A stretch of DNA of 19,809 nucleotides from contig CAYRFV010000087.1 of the NCBI GenBank assembly GCA_964423545.1, positions 1 to 19,809 of the forward strand. The letters run 5' to 3'. Positions within the stretch are counted from its first letter, which is position 1. Each line of letters begins with the position of its first letter. This document shows positions 7,409 to 14,616 of the stretch, in pieces. The position numbers and the translations under genes were made by a program. Below the pieces are notes generated by a model, which saw nothing but the letters and a program-made list of their open reading frames with translations, ran no database searches and was not told the origin of the DNA. Origin of the DNA: JALOOE01 sp964423545. GTDB lineage: Bacteria; Chloroflexota; Anaerolineae; CG2-30-64-16.

Positions 7409-8719
7409 TTACCCGTGAGGCGCCTCTCGCCCGCCCTGCCACTCCCCTGTGACTGCTGCATCCAGGCACTGCACCAGATCGCCGAATCGCATTTTCACGC
7501 CGCTGTGCATCGGTGCGTAACAGGCCATCTTTCCGGCATTCGTCGCCATACTGCGGACGCCAAGCATGTGCATCGGCGCAACGACGGCGCAAGTGTCTGC
7601 AACAACCTCGCCGCCGGCCGCCTCTATCGCCTGTACGTAACCCAACTCGGCTGCAGCCTGACGGGTCAGCTCGCCCGTCGTCACCCAGAGTCGCGTTGCA
7701 AGCCGTTTGCCCGCCAGATAGTCGGCCACCTGTGCGATCTCTGTCAGACTGGCATGAGGACAACCAATCGTCACGAGATCGATCCAGCGCAGATCGGGAT
7801 CTGCATCCATCACACGGTAAGCCGCTGCCAGGCTGTCAATCGTCAGTCGCTTCGCATCGGCGTCGATGAGCGACTCGCCCAGGTCACGCGCCTCCGGCGT
7901 CACGGCGGCGATGTGATAGAGCGCCACTGCGCCATAGGCCGCCAACCCTGCGCCGAGGGTCTTCAAGCGATCGCCGGCCGGGCCTCCCAGGGTGAGATCG
8001 ACGGGCAGCGCCGGCAGCCAGGCGCCAAGATCGGCGAACCACGGCACGCCGTTGCCGACCGCCTTGCCCACAACATAACTCAGGGCGCCGAAATCGGCCA
8101 CCGATTTGATCGGACACCGCACCTCTACAATCCAGTTAGCGCGGCGGTTTTCGTCAAGGTGATAGCCGTAGCGCGCGGTGCGGCCGGTCACCGCAGCCGC
8201 GATCGCGCTTGGCCCGCCCTCGCGGTTCGAGTGGGCGCCAATGACCGAATTGGCAAAAGCCACTGCGCTCGACTCAGCCCAGGCCAGGGCATCACCGCGC
8301 CGCGGGATGTGATCGCGAAAGAGATAGGGCGTGCAGCTCATGGTCGGCGTGACACCCATCCTGGCGAAAGCATCAATGACGCTGAGTTGCGGACCAGCGA
8401 AGTCAGTCGAGATGCCCCACTGCTTCCATCGCTGACCGCGCTCCATCCCCATCGGGTTGAGCGTCGTTGGGATGCGCACTTTGGCGCCCTCGTCGGCCCA
8501 GCGATTGAGAAACTCCACGCCAGCGTCACCGAGGTTCTTGTAGCTGACCCCCGCGATCTGCGCGTGAACAACCGGCGTCAGGACGGCGGCCCCGTAGATG
8601 CGCGCCAAGGCAACGACGATCTCCATGGCGCGCTTGACCCCGGGCCCCTCGGCGCCGGCCAGCATCGCCTGCTCTTCAGGAGTCAGGTGCAGATCGCTCA
8701 CTTCCCACCTCACATGCAT
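7409..8719 (-). CDS. Aconitase X large (catalytic) subunit, DUF521 family
   Basis: A 436-residue protein matching the aconitase X catalytic domain from near its start (LHLTPEEQAMLAGAEGPGVK) to its end. Visible family landmarks are AQIAGVSYKNLGDAGVEFLN, TPTMSCTPYLF, ESSAVAFANSVIGAHSNREG, IGCPHASLTEI, VVADTCAVVAPM and NAGKMACYAPMHSGV. The conserved Cys residues in these are candidates for iron-sulfur ligands. Characterised relatives dehydrate cis-3-hydroxy-L-proline in bacteria or mevalonate 5-phosphate in archaea; the substrate here is unknown. The enzyme normally needs a DUF126 small domain, fused or encoded next door, and neither flanking gap is large enough for it. A GTG at 8701 with GAGG six bases upstream is a strong alternative start that would remove six residues. 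It sits between a C1 cluster and a B12 operon. Confidence 0.9.
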   Translation of the reverse strand: MHVRWEVSDLHLTPEEQAMLAGAEGPGVKRAMEIVVALARIYGAAVLTPVVHAQIAGVSYKNLGDAGVEFLNRWADEGAKVRIPTTLNPMGMERGQRWKQWGISTDFAGPQLSVIDAFARMGVTPTMSCTPYLFRDHIPRRGDALAWAESSAVAFANSVIGAHSNREGGPSAIAAAVTGRTARYGYHLDENRRANWIVEVRCPIKSVADFGALSYVVGKAVGNGVPWFADLGAWLPALPVDLTLGGPAGDRLKTLGAGLAAYGAVALYHIAAVTPEARDLGESLIDADAKRLTIDSLAAAYRVMDADPDLRWIDLVTIGCPHASLTEIAQVADYLAGKRLATRLWVTTGELTRQAAAELGYVQAIEAAGGEVVADTCAVVAPMHMLGVRSMATNAGKMACYAPMHSGVKMRFGDLVQCLDAAVTGEWQGGREAPHG

Positions 8720-8848
8720 GCCTTGTAACTCGTTCAGATCACTACCCGCCTCAAGGCTGGATCCACTGTCACACCGACTCTGACGGGCAAAGAGTCGTGT
8801 TCAGCGAAGCGGCAGGGCGGTCGCTGCATGGCATCCCGATGCACGGCC

Positions 8849-8876
8849 ATTATATAGCAAAGACGGGAGAGACAAA
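8849..8876 (-). promoter_or_regulatory. Putative promoter upstream of the aconitase X gene
   Basis: The minus strand carries a perfect TATAAT (complement of 8849-8854), preceded by a weak -35 candidate TTGTCT (complement of 8870-8875) at 15 bases or TTTGTC at 16. A TGC just before TATATA also resembles an extended -10. It would start a leader of roughly 120 bases before the aconitase X gene. The -35 candidate sits in the loop of the 8857-8897 hairpin, so promoter and hairpin share sequence. Confidence 0.4.
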
Positions 8877-8897
8877 TGGCAGCCCTCCCGTCTTTGC
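8857..8897 (-). terminator. Perfect 13-bp hairpin, terminator-like, after the ferredoxin gene
   Basis: GCAAAGACGGGAG (8857-8869) and its exact complement CTCCCGTCTTTGC (8885-8897) flank a 15-base loop. The hairpin lies 51 bases past the ferredoxin stop and is the strongest simple inverted repeat I found. On the minus strand it is followed by TATATAATGG, A/T-rich but not a T-run, so termination may be Rho-assisted, or the structure may protect the 3' end of the metF-ferredoxin transcript. The rest of the 229-base gap (8720-8948) holds only the putative promoter. Confidence 0.5.
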
Positions 8898-8948
8898 AGC
8901 GTGCTCGCCCAGCCTGCGCCCGGATCGCAGCCGGTTCAAGGTTGGAGA

Positions 8949-9149
8949 CTAGAGCTCCGTGATGCTGATGGCGCCTTCTTCGCAACCTGACTCGCACGAA
9001 TAACAACCGATGCAATCGTCGGGATCGCCCTTGAACATGGCATACTGCTTGCCGTTCTCCTCGACCATTGCGATCAGTTCGTTGGGGCAGGTGTCGACGC
9101 AGTCTGCGCACCCCTGGCACTTCGCGATATCCACAGTGACGACGTACAT
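8949..9149 (-). CDS. 2[4Fe-4S] ferredoxin
   Basis: A 66-residue protein with two cluster motifs: C11-x2-C14-x2-C17-x3-C21-P and C46-x2-C49-x2-C52-x3-C56. The first ends in the usual Pro and the second in Glu. Each Cys quartet should hold one [4Fe-4S] cluster, as in small low-potential clostridial-type ferredoxins; the two halves are separated by a loop of about 24 residues (MVEENGKQYAMFKGDPDD). The ATG at 9149 is chosen because GGAGG lies about eight bases before it; an upstream extension of 12 residues lacks that support. It follows metF after 288 bases. The acetyl-CoA pathway runs on reduced ferredoxin, so it may supply electrons to CODH or methylene-H4folate reduction; that link is inference from position. 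Confidence 0.93.
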   Translation of the reverse strand: MYVVTVDIAKCQGCADCVDTCPNELIAMVEENGKQYAMFKGDPDDCIGCYSCESGCEEGAISITEL

Positions 9150-9437
9150 GAACCTTCCTCCGCTTGAGTTGGTAATCCAAGGCACCTTGCCGGTGATGCC
9201 CTGAGTCTACGCAGCTCTCCGCTTCGCCGCCATGACCTGCATCACATAGCCCCGAACAACCTCGACTGGACCGGTACGGCGTCCTGAGCGATGCAGGGCC
9301 TCCTTGGCTAAAACGGAAACCCGGCCCTCACTGAGACGATCGCGTCTGTCGCCTATCTGGCAGTCGTGGGGTGGCTGCGCTTCGGGCGCCGCACTGTGCT
9401 CGCGCTATGACAGGCATGAGCCCACATCGCAGCAGGA
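9150..9437. other. 288-base gap between metF and the ferredoxin gene, no gene recognised
   Basis: Apart from the ferredoxin ribosome-binding site at its low end, I recognise no promoter, hairpin or RNA gene here. One minus-strand frame is open for 65 codons (9210-9404). Its last 35 residues look protein-like (for example EGRVSVLAKEALHRSGRRTG), but it has no usable start codon until a GTG/ATG pair about 12 codons before its stop. It could be a remnant or chance. Confidence 0.4.
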
Positions 9438-10421
9438 TCACACCACTGGCCGCGGATAGAGACCGAGCATCTGCACCACCTGGGGCACGGCGGCCGGCCA
9501 GCTGACCGCCATAATGTGCAGGCCGCGCACCCCCTCGATCTCGCGCACCTGGTTCGCAATCTCGCAACAGATGTCCAGGCCTGCCTTCTGTTGGTCTTCC
9601 TTTGACAGCCCTTCCAGTCGCTTCAGCACCCAATCGGGCACATCCATCCCCGCGACCTCGTTCTTCATGTACTCGGCCGCCTTGATCGAACGGACCGGCC
9701 CCACCCCCGCCAGGATGACGATCTTCTCGTGCAGGCCCAAGTCCACAACGCGCTTCATGAACTCGCGGAAGCGATCGACATTGAAGATAAGCTGCGTCTG
9801 GATGAACTGCGCGCCGGCCACGATCTTCTTCGCGAGACGATAAGGCCGGTAGTCGTAGGGCGGCGCGAAGGGGTTTTCGACCGCACCGATGAAGAAGTCG
9901 GGCGCCAGTCGGGGAATCGCCTTGCCGTTCTCGAACACCTGATTGTTGCGCATCATGCGTGCCATACGAATGGCATTCAACGAATCGATGTCGTACACCG
10001 CCTTGCACTGTGGGTGGTCGCCCCAGATCGGGTGATCGCCGGAAAGGCACAGAATGGTGTTGATACCGAACACCGACGCGCCCAGCATGTCGCCCTGGAG
10101 GCCCAGTCGGTTGCGGTCTCGGCAGGTGAACTGCACCACAGGCTCCATACCGGCTTGCTTGAGCATGATGCTCACCGCCAGGCTAGAGACATGGACCATG
10201 GCCGACTGGTTATCGGTGACGTTGTACGCGTCGCCATAGCCCTTGAGGGTCTTGATCTCGCGTTGGATCGCTTCGACGTTCGGGCCAACCGGCGGCGAGA
10301 CCTCGACACAGACTGGAAAGTGGCCGGCTGCAATCACCTTGGCCAGATTACTGCTGGCGCCGGTCAGACCGGTCTGGACCGGCACAACAGGCGCAGGGGC
10401 GGGAGGCAGGGGCGCATTCAT
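9438..10421 (-). CDS. metF: Methylenetetrahydrofolate reductase, MetF
   Basis: A 327-residue flavoprotein of the MTHFR TIM-barrel family. After a Pro/Ala-rich leader of about 30 residues come FPVCVEVSPPVGPNVEAIQR, DAYNVTDNQSAMVHVSSLAV (a substrate and flavin contact region), EPVVQFTCRDRNRLGLQGDM (the conserved TCRDRN), LCLSGDHP, FFIGAVENPFAPP and GAQFIQTQLIFNVDRF. It reduces 5,10-methylene-H4folate to 5-methyl-H4folate, the methyl donor for AcsE in the acetyl-CoA pathway. Its ATG overlaps the stop of the MetV-like gene as ATGA, so the two are coupled and probably form the MetFV complex of acetogens, in which electrons enter MetF through MetV clusters instead of directly from NAD(P)H. The C-terminus has no fused zinc-finger domain. 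Confidence 0.96.
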   Translation of the reverse strand: MNAPLPPAPAPVVPVQTGLTGASSNLAKVIAAGHFPVCVEVSPPVGPNVEAIQREIKTLKGYGDAYNVTDNQSAMVHVSSLAVSIMLKQAGMEPVVQFTCRDRNRLGLQGDMLGASVFGINTILCLSGDHPIWGDHPQCKAVYDIDSLNAIRMARMMRNNQVFENGKAIPRLAPDFFIGAVENPFAPPYDYRPYRLAKKIVAGAQFIQTQLIFNVDRFREFMKRVVDLGLHEKIVILAGVGPVRSIKAAEYMKNEVAGMDVPDWVLKRLEGLSKEDQQKAGLDICCEIANQVREIEGVRGLHIMAVSWPAAVPQVVQMLGLYPRPVV

Positions 10422-10930
10422 CGGACGGCCTCCTGCTTCTCGAAAGCCTCAGTCGCATAGCGGATGCGCGGCTCACTGCCGGTCCGAATCTGGTCCGCGC
10501 CCACGGCCATTGTCACCCACGACGCCATCCCTTCCAACCGCCAGTCCACCGGCGGATTCAGCCGGAAGATCTCGTTCTTGTAGGGGGTTTTGAGCGCGCG
10601 CTCGATGCCCTTGACCCAGACGCAGTCCATCTCTGGCTTCACTTCGCACTTGCCGTTGAGGCGCACGCCGCCGCACGGCCCGTTCCGCAACTGCTTCGGG
10701 CAGTTCATCGGGCAGGTCATACCGTTGTAGTGCAGCAGGCACTGCGCGCAGTCCTGGCAGTTGAACATCAGGCCCTTGATGATCTCTTCGGGCACCTTGA
10801 CCACCTTGGACGACCGCTCGACGCCGACGCGTCTGAACAGTGGGCCCATGCGCAGCAGCACCGCCTCCGACATCTTCCACATCCACACATACGGCATGGG
10901 ACGGTCCTGAAAGAAGGCTCGAATTGACAT
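10418..10930 (-). CDS. metV: MetV-like iron-sulfur partner of MetF (MTHFR C-terminal domain family)
   Basis: A 170-residue Cys-rich protein. The cysteines cluster as C58-x2-C61-x2-C64, then C73-PMN-C77-PKQ, then GP-C86-GG, GK-C95-EV and D-C103-VW. The block NCPKQLRNGPCGGVRLNGKC is the signature of the MetV/MTHFR C-terminal domain, which in acetogens binds two [4Fe-4S] clusters and passes electrons to the MetF flavin. The N-terminal 50 residues are helical and basic, with no clear signal sequence. A GAGGA site lies seven bases before the ATG. The TGA overlaps the metF ATG. The genes often seen with metVF for electron entry (rnfC2, hdrABC) are absent here; the flavoprotein two genes upstream and the ferredoxin downstream are possible substitutes, which is inference. 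Confidence 0.92.
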   Translation of the reverse strand: MSIRAFFQDRPMPYVWMWKMSEAVLLRMGPLFRRVGVERSSKVVKVPEEIIKGLMFNCQDCAQCLLHYNGMTCPMNCPKQLRNGPCGGVRLNGKCEVKPEMDCVWVKGIERALKTPYKNEIFRLNPPVDWRLEGMASWVTMAVGADQIRTGSEPRIRYATEAFEKQEAVR

Positions 10931-11033
10931 GGTTGGTCCTCGTTGTAGGAAAGTGATGGCGAATCGTCACACGAACGACGGGCAACGCCGGTCGGAGGTG
11001 ACCGCCTGTCGCGGCCTCAGGTCCGGCCCGGCG

Positions 11034-11918
11034 TCAGGCAATGCCTCTTTGCAGCTTGAAGGCCCGCACCGTATTCGTCAGCAGCATGGCGATGGTCATC
11101 GGTCCGACGCCTCCCGGAACCGGCGTAATGGCGCCCGCCACTTCGACCGCCTCTGCGAAGTTCACATCGCCGACCAGTCGGGAACCGCTCTTCTTGGTCG
11201 GATCGGCGATGCGATTGATGCCGACATCGATCACTGCGGCGCCTGGCTTGATCCAATCGCCTCGCACATATTCCGGCCTGCCGATTGCTGCAACTACGAT
11301 GTCGGCGCGGCGCACCTTGTCCGGCAGATCGCGAGTCTTGCTGTGACAGACGATCACTGTGGCATCCGCATTTTGAAGCAGCGCCGCCACCGGCACACCG
11401 ACGATGTTGCTGCGACCCACTACTACCGCGTCCGCGCCGCTGATCTGGATGCCGGAGCGGACGAGCAGCTCGATGCAGCCGTTCGGAGTGCATGGGATGA
11501 ACTGCGGCGTACGTCCCTTCATCACGAGCTGACCGATATTCATCGGGTGGAAGCCGTCCACATCCTTGTTCAGGCTGATCAGGTCGAGCACCGGTTGCTC
11601 ATTCAGCCCCTTCGGCAACGGCAACTGCACCAGGATGCCGCTGACGACGGGGTCGGCATTGAGTTGGCGCACCAGCGCCTCCACCTCGGCCTGGGAGGCA
11701 GTGGCCGGCAGCCGATGCGTGATCGATCCCATTCCTGCCTCTTCACAGGCCTTCCCCTTCGATGACACATAGGTCTGCGAAGCAGGGTTGTCGCCCACGA
11801 GCACAGCAGCCAGGGTGGGCAGCTCTCCCGTCAGCGCCCTCAGCCTCGCCGTCTCCTCAGCCGCCTCGCGACGCACCGCCTCGGCGATGGCCTTTCCGTC
11901 AATCAGTTTTGCGGGCAT
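11034..11918 (-). CDS. folD: Bifunctional methylene-H4folate dehydrogenase/methenyl-H4folate cyclohydrolase
   Basis: A 294-residue FolD with all the expected landmarks: Y50-VSS-K54, the catalytic YxxxK pair of the cyclohydrolase; GILVQLPLPKG (94-104); NKDVDGFHPMNIG with Asp121; IPCTPNGCIELL; VVVGRSNIVGVPVAALL, the Rossmann dinucleotide loop; and PVPGGVGPMTIAML (266-279). It converts 5,10-methenyl- to 5,10-methylene-H4folate and opens the methenyl ring, using NAD(P)H, the two steps before MetF. I start at the ATG at 11918 because AAGGAG lies six bases before it; a 23-residue in-frame extension has no such site. It lies 79 bases after the flavoprotein gene, and a 103-base gap separates it from the MetV-like gene. 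Confidence 0.97.
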   Translation of the reverse strand: MPAKLIDGKAIAEAVRREAAEETARLRALTGELPTLAAVLVGDNPASQTYVSSKGKACEEAGMGSITHRLPATASQAEVEALVRQLNADPVVSGILVQLPLPKGLNEQPVLDLISLNKDVDGFHPMNIGQLVMKGRTPQFIPCTPNGCIELLVRSGIQISGADAVVVGRSNIVGVPVAALLQNADATVIVCHSKTRDLPDKVRRADIVVAAIGRPEYVRGDWIKPGAAVIDVGINRIADPTKKSGSRLVGDVNFAEAVEVAGAITPVPGGVGPMTIAMLLTNTVRAFKLQRGIA

Positions 11919-11997
11919 AGATGACTCCTTCGCTGATAACTTCCGCCCAGGGACGTAAGTCAAGCCTGGCGTTTCGACCCTGGGCATTCCTCCGACA

Positions 11998-12906
11998 TCA
12001 ACAGCCTTCGCATTTCAGCAGATACTCATACGCATTGAGCGCGGCCTTGGCGCCTTCGCCGATCGCGACAAGCACCTGCTCCGCGGGAAGGTGGGTCACG
12101 TCACCAGCAGCAAACAGGCCGGGCACGCTCGTCTCGGCCTCGGAGTTGACCACCACTCGCTGCTCGTGGTCGAGTTCCACCCAGCCGTGCACCAGCTCGG
12201 AATGCGGCTTGAGCCCCAGCTCTACAAAGATGGCATCCACGTCGAGTGTGCGCTGTTCGCCTGTGGGTGACTTGACGATGAGCTGACGCGCAAGCGCATC
12301 TCCCTCGACCGACACCGGCGTCCAATTCTCCAGCAGCGCAACATGCTCGGCGGACTGCATCCGGCGGCCCAGAGGCGTGTCCAACTCGCCATGCGTCGGC
12401 GCGACCCAATAGAGCTGTTTGACGATCTGCGCCAATTCGCCGACGCCGCGCAACGCCATGCCGCCCGCGCCCACCAGCGCCACGGTCTTGCCGATGTAAA
12501 GCGGCGCATAACTCACCGTCGAATAGAGCACCCCGCGCAGGAAATAGCGATCGGCGCCGGGCGCCTGCAGGCGAACCGCATCGGCGCCGGTCGCCAGGAT
12601 CACCGTGCGCGCCTCATGGCTGCCGCTTCCGGTGGTCACCACGAAGCGACCCCCGAGTTCTTCCAGCCGCGTCGCAGGCTCAAGTCGGCGCGCAAAGTCC
12701 AGATACTCAAGCTCCTGTCTGAAACGCCGCACCAAGTCGGCGCCATTGATCACCTGATACGTGTCAGCGCCCGCGATCTGAGTGTGGGTCAAAGCCTTCC
12801 CGCCCAGATCCGGGCTGATCAGCAGGCAGTTCAGGCGCTTGCGGATGGCGTAGATGGCTGCCGTCAGGCCCGCCGGCCCGCCGCCGATGATGATGAGGTC
12901 GTACAT
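11998..12906 (-). CDS. Thioredoxin-reductase-like FAD flavoprotein lacking the active-site CxxC
   Basis: A 302-residue flavoprotein. The FAD-binding first strand is YDLIIIGGGPAGLTAAIYA (2-20), then VILATGADA (102-110), a second dinucleotide fold ALVGAGGMA (143-151) and the FAD signature VPGLFAAGDVTHLPA (261-275). Thioredoxin reductases align over the whole length, but the redox-active CATC is replaced by STVS (129-132). The NADPH motif HRRxxxR is also missing; VAPTHGEL occupies that place. Two cysteines appear instead as the final residues, C299-EG-C302. AAGGAG lies seven bases before the chosen ATG. It is therefore unlikely to be an ordinary NADPH-thioredoxin reductase. It sits between malic enzyme and folD, so it may pass electrons to the C1 enzymes, perhaps through the tail Cys pair; this is inference. 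Confidence 0.85.
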   Translation of the reverse strand: MYDLIIIGGGPAGLTAAIYAIRKRLNCLLISPDLGGKALTHTQIAGADTYQVINGADLVRRFRQELEYLDFARRLEPATRLEELGGRFVVTTGSGSHEARTVILATGADAVRLQAPGADRYFLRGVLYSTVSYAPLYIGKTVALVGAGGMALRGVGELAQIVKQLYWVAPTHGELDTPLGRRMQSAEHVALLENWTPVSVEGDALARQLIVKSPTGEQRTLDVDAIFVELGLKPHSELVHGWVELDHEQRVVVNSEAETSVPGLFAAGDVTHLPAEQVLVAIGEGAKAALNAYEYLLKCEGC

Positions 12907-12977
12907 GAGATGCTCCTTGCCGGAAGCTGATAGTGGAAGCAACCCCGTTAAGCATGAGGTTCGCCGGTTCCCCGCCT

Positions 12978-14351
12978 CTAGCGTTCAGGTTCCTCCGGGG
13001 GCTGCGCAATCAGCCCCGTTTCCATCATCATCTCCGTCAACCGCCGCGAGCGAAGGATCATCTCGGACGCCTGGCCAAACAACTCGTCGGCTGACGCCGT
13101 GATGCGTGAAATCCCCTGCTCTTGGGCCTTCATGCCGACGGCCACCGCCTCACGCACGTATACTTCCCGGTCAACCATCGTCGGCAAAATGTGCTCCGGG
13201 TTCATGCCGTCATCCGGAGCAGCAGCGGCAAGCGCCTGCGCCGCCGCGATACACATCTCATCCGTGATCGTTGTCGCGCGCACGTCCAGCGCGCCGCGGA
13301 AGATGCCGGGGAAACCGAGCGAGTTGTTGACCTGGTTCGGGAAATCGGAACGACCGGTGGCTACGATGCGCGCGCCGGCGGTCGCGGCCTCCCATGGCCA
13401 GATTTCGGGGGTCGGATTGGCGCAGGCGAAAACGATCGCATCGGGCGCCATCTGCGCCACCCATTCCGGCCGGATCGTGCCCGGTCCCGGCCGGCTCAGG
13501 GCGATACAGACATCCGCTTTCATCAACGCCTCAGCGATACCACCCTGCCGGCCCTCCACGTTCGTCATCTGGCACAACCGCCATTTGTCAACATACTCGG
13601 CACGCCGCATGTAGATATCCTGACGCCTGGGGTGGAGGATGCCCTGGCTGTCGACTACCAACGATTTCGCCGGATCCACGCCCGCCTTGAAACACAGTCT
13701 GCTGATCGCCACGTTCGATGCGCCCGACCCGATGAAGACAACCTTGACGTCACCGATCGGCTTGCCTACGATTTTCAGCGCATTGAGCAGGCCCGCCAGT
13801 GTGACACAGGCCGTGCCCTGCTGATCGTCATGCCAAATGGGGATTTCGGCCTTCTCGCGCAGGGTGTCGAGCACGCGGAAGCATTTCGGCTGGGCGATAT
13901 CCTCCAGATTGACGCCGCCGAAGGCTGGCTGAAGCATCAACACGGTACGGATGATCTCATCCGGGTCTTTGGTGTCGAGCATGAGCGGGACTGCGTCGAC
14001 GCCGCCCAACCATTTGAAAAGCAGCGCCTTGCCCTCCATCACCGGCAAGCCTGCCTTGGGGCCGATGTCACCAAGCCCCAACACGCGCGTCCCATCAGAG
14101 ACGACGGCGACAGTGTTCCACTTATTCGTGTGCTCGTAGACCAGATCAGGATTCTTCGCGATGGCCCGGCACGGCGCCGCTACACCCGGCGTGTACCAGA
14201 TGGCGAAGTCATCCAACGAGCGGATGCACGCCTTTGGAACCGTCTCAATCTTGCCGCGGTAAAACGGATGGAGCCGCATGGCATCCACCGAAGGCTGCTG
14301 CGCCTTTGCCAGCATCTGCTGTGTGTTCGGGGCTTCATTGACCACGATCAT
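12978..14351 (-). CDS. NAD(P)-dependent malic enzyme (decarboxylating)
   Basis: A 457-residue protein of the shorter bacterial malic enzyme type without a phosphotransacetylase tail. Landmarks are AIWYTPGVAAPCRAI, FKWLGGVDAVPLMLD, GGVNLEDIAQPKCFRV, IPIWHDDQQGTACVTLAGLL, VVFIGSGASNVAISRL (the dinucleotide loop), VFACANPTPEIWPWEA and ATGRSDFPNQVNNSLGFPGI, followed by FRGALDVRAT. It oxidatively decarboxylates malate to pyruvate and CO2, yielding NAD(P)H, or runs the reverse carboxylation. The ATG at 14351 has a strong AAGGAGG seven bases upstream; the frame extends six codons to a TTG that I reject. Upstream lies a decayed insertion (14373-14644) separating it from acsE. In this setting it may provide reducing power for FolD or join C1-derived acetyl carbon to pyruvate and malate. 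Confidence 0.95.
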   Translation of the reverse strand: MIVVNEAPNTQQMLAKAQQPSVDAMRLHPFYRGKIETVPKACIRSLDDFAIWYTPGVAAPCRAIAKNPDLVYEHTNKWNTVAVVSDGTRVLGLGDIGPKAGLPVMEGKALLFKWLGGVDAVPLMLDTKDPDEIIRTVLMLQPAFGGVNLEDIAQPKCFRVLDTLREKAEIPIWHDDQQGTACVTLAGLLNALKIVGKPIGDVKVVFIGSGASNVAISRLCFKAGVDPAKSLVVDSQGILHPRRQDIYMRRAEYVDKWRLCQMTNVEGRQGGIAEALMKADVCIALSRPGPGTIRPEWVAQMAPDAIVFACANPTPEIWPWEAATAGARIVATGRSDFPNQVNNSLGFPGIFRGALDVRATTITDEMCIAAAQALAAAAPDDGMNPEHILPTMVDREVYVREAVAVGMKAQEQGISRITASADELFGQASEMILRSRRLTEMMMETGLIAQPPEEPER

Positions 14352-14372
14352 GGGCGCCTCCTTGCGCAAGAT

Positions 14373-14400
14373 GACGAAAGACGGTGGACGGAGGACGGAT
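14373..14400 (+). repeat. Left inverted GACGG-rich repeat
   Basis: A 28-base GACG/GGACGG-rich run on the plus strand, ending 21 bases before the malic enzyme ribosome-binding site region. Compared with the minus-strand reading of 14617-14644, 22 of 28 positions agree without gaps. The two copies face inward and bracket the IVP remnant, as terminal inverted repeats would. Confidence 0.6.
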
Positions 14401-14482
14401 TTCAGACGACTACGTCTGCTCTTCGATCTCTCTGGGCATCCGACAGGATCGAATACCCGGCGCGTTCGTCACGCGCCAATCC

Positions 14483-14611
14483 TCATCGGGCGCGATCGCG
14501 CGCCGCATCGATATCCCCGCTTCTGGGCAGCTGATGGGAGATGCCGTCAATCAGGTCGATGTGCTCCAGCGCAAGCTGCCACACCTCAAGCTGCTCAAAC
14601 TTGAGAGCCAC
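14483..14611 (-). pseudogene. Truncated four-helix-bundle (23S rRNA intervening-sequence type) protein
   Basis: The minus-strand frame reads VALKFEQLEVWQLALEHIDL, then IDGISHQLPRSGDID, before breaking into unrelated residues and a TGA. This is the start of the IVP/four-helix-bundle family, where FxxLxVWQxAxxLxxxIYxxxxxLP leads into a helix rich in RRAAxSIxxNIAEG. The family is about 115-130 residues, and only the first third survives here. The first codon is GTG with no clear ribosome-binding site. Such genes occur inside rRNA intervening sequences and as dispersed copies in genomes, often near short repeats. Here the remnant is enclosed by inverted GACGG-rich repeats. The identification rests on the VWQ block and spacing. 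Confidence 0.65.
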
Positions 14612-14616
14612 TGGTC

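Noticed and set aside
7004..8728. A 574-codon open frame on the plus strand opposite the aconitase X and B12-subunit genes
   Set aside because: Its translation is rich in His/Arg/Ala/Pro with no domain and it spans two clear minus-strand genes; it is an antisense shadow of high-GC coding sequence.
9210..9404. 65-codon minus-strand open stretch between metF and ferredoxin, protein-like near its end
   Set aside because: No start codon or ribosome-binding site in frame except near its end, and no family I recognise; chance or an unidentifiable remnant.
10931..11033. Gap between folD and the MetV-like gene examined for a terminator or promoter
   Set aside because: Only a 5-bp stem around GACCG/CGGTC and the MetV ribosome-binding site are present; nothing worth a feature.
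11946..11984. Inverted repeat CCCAGGG/CCCTGGG with a TTGACT in the loop, upstream of folD
   Set aside because: The 25-base loop makes a weak hairpin, and no good -10 box lies at 16-18 bases from TTGACT; not enough for a promoter or terminator call.
13122..14534. A 470-codon plus-strand open frame opposite malic enzyme
   Set aside because: Low-complexity Arg/His/Asp composition and no motif; malic enzyme on the other strand is certain.
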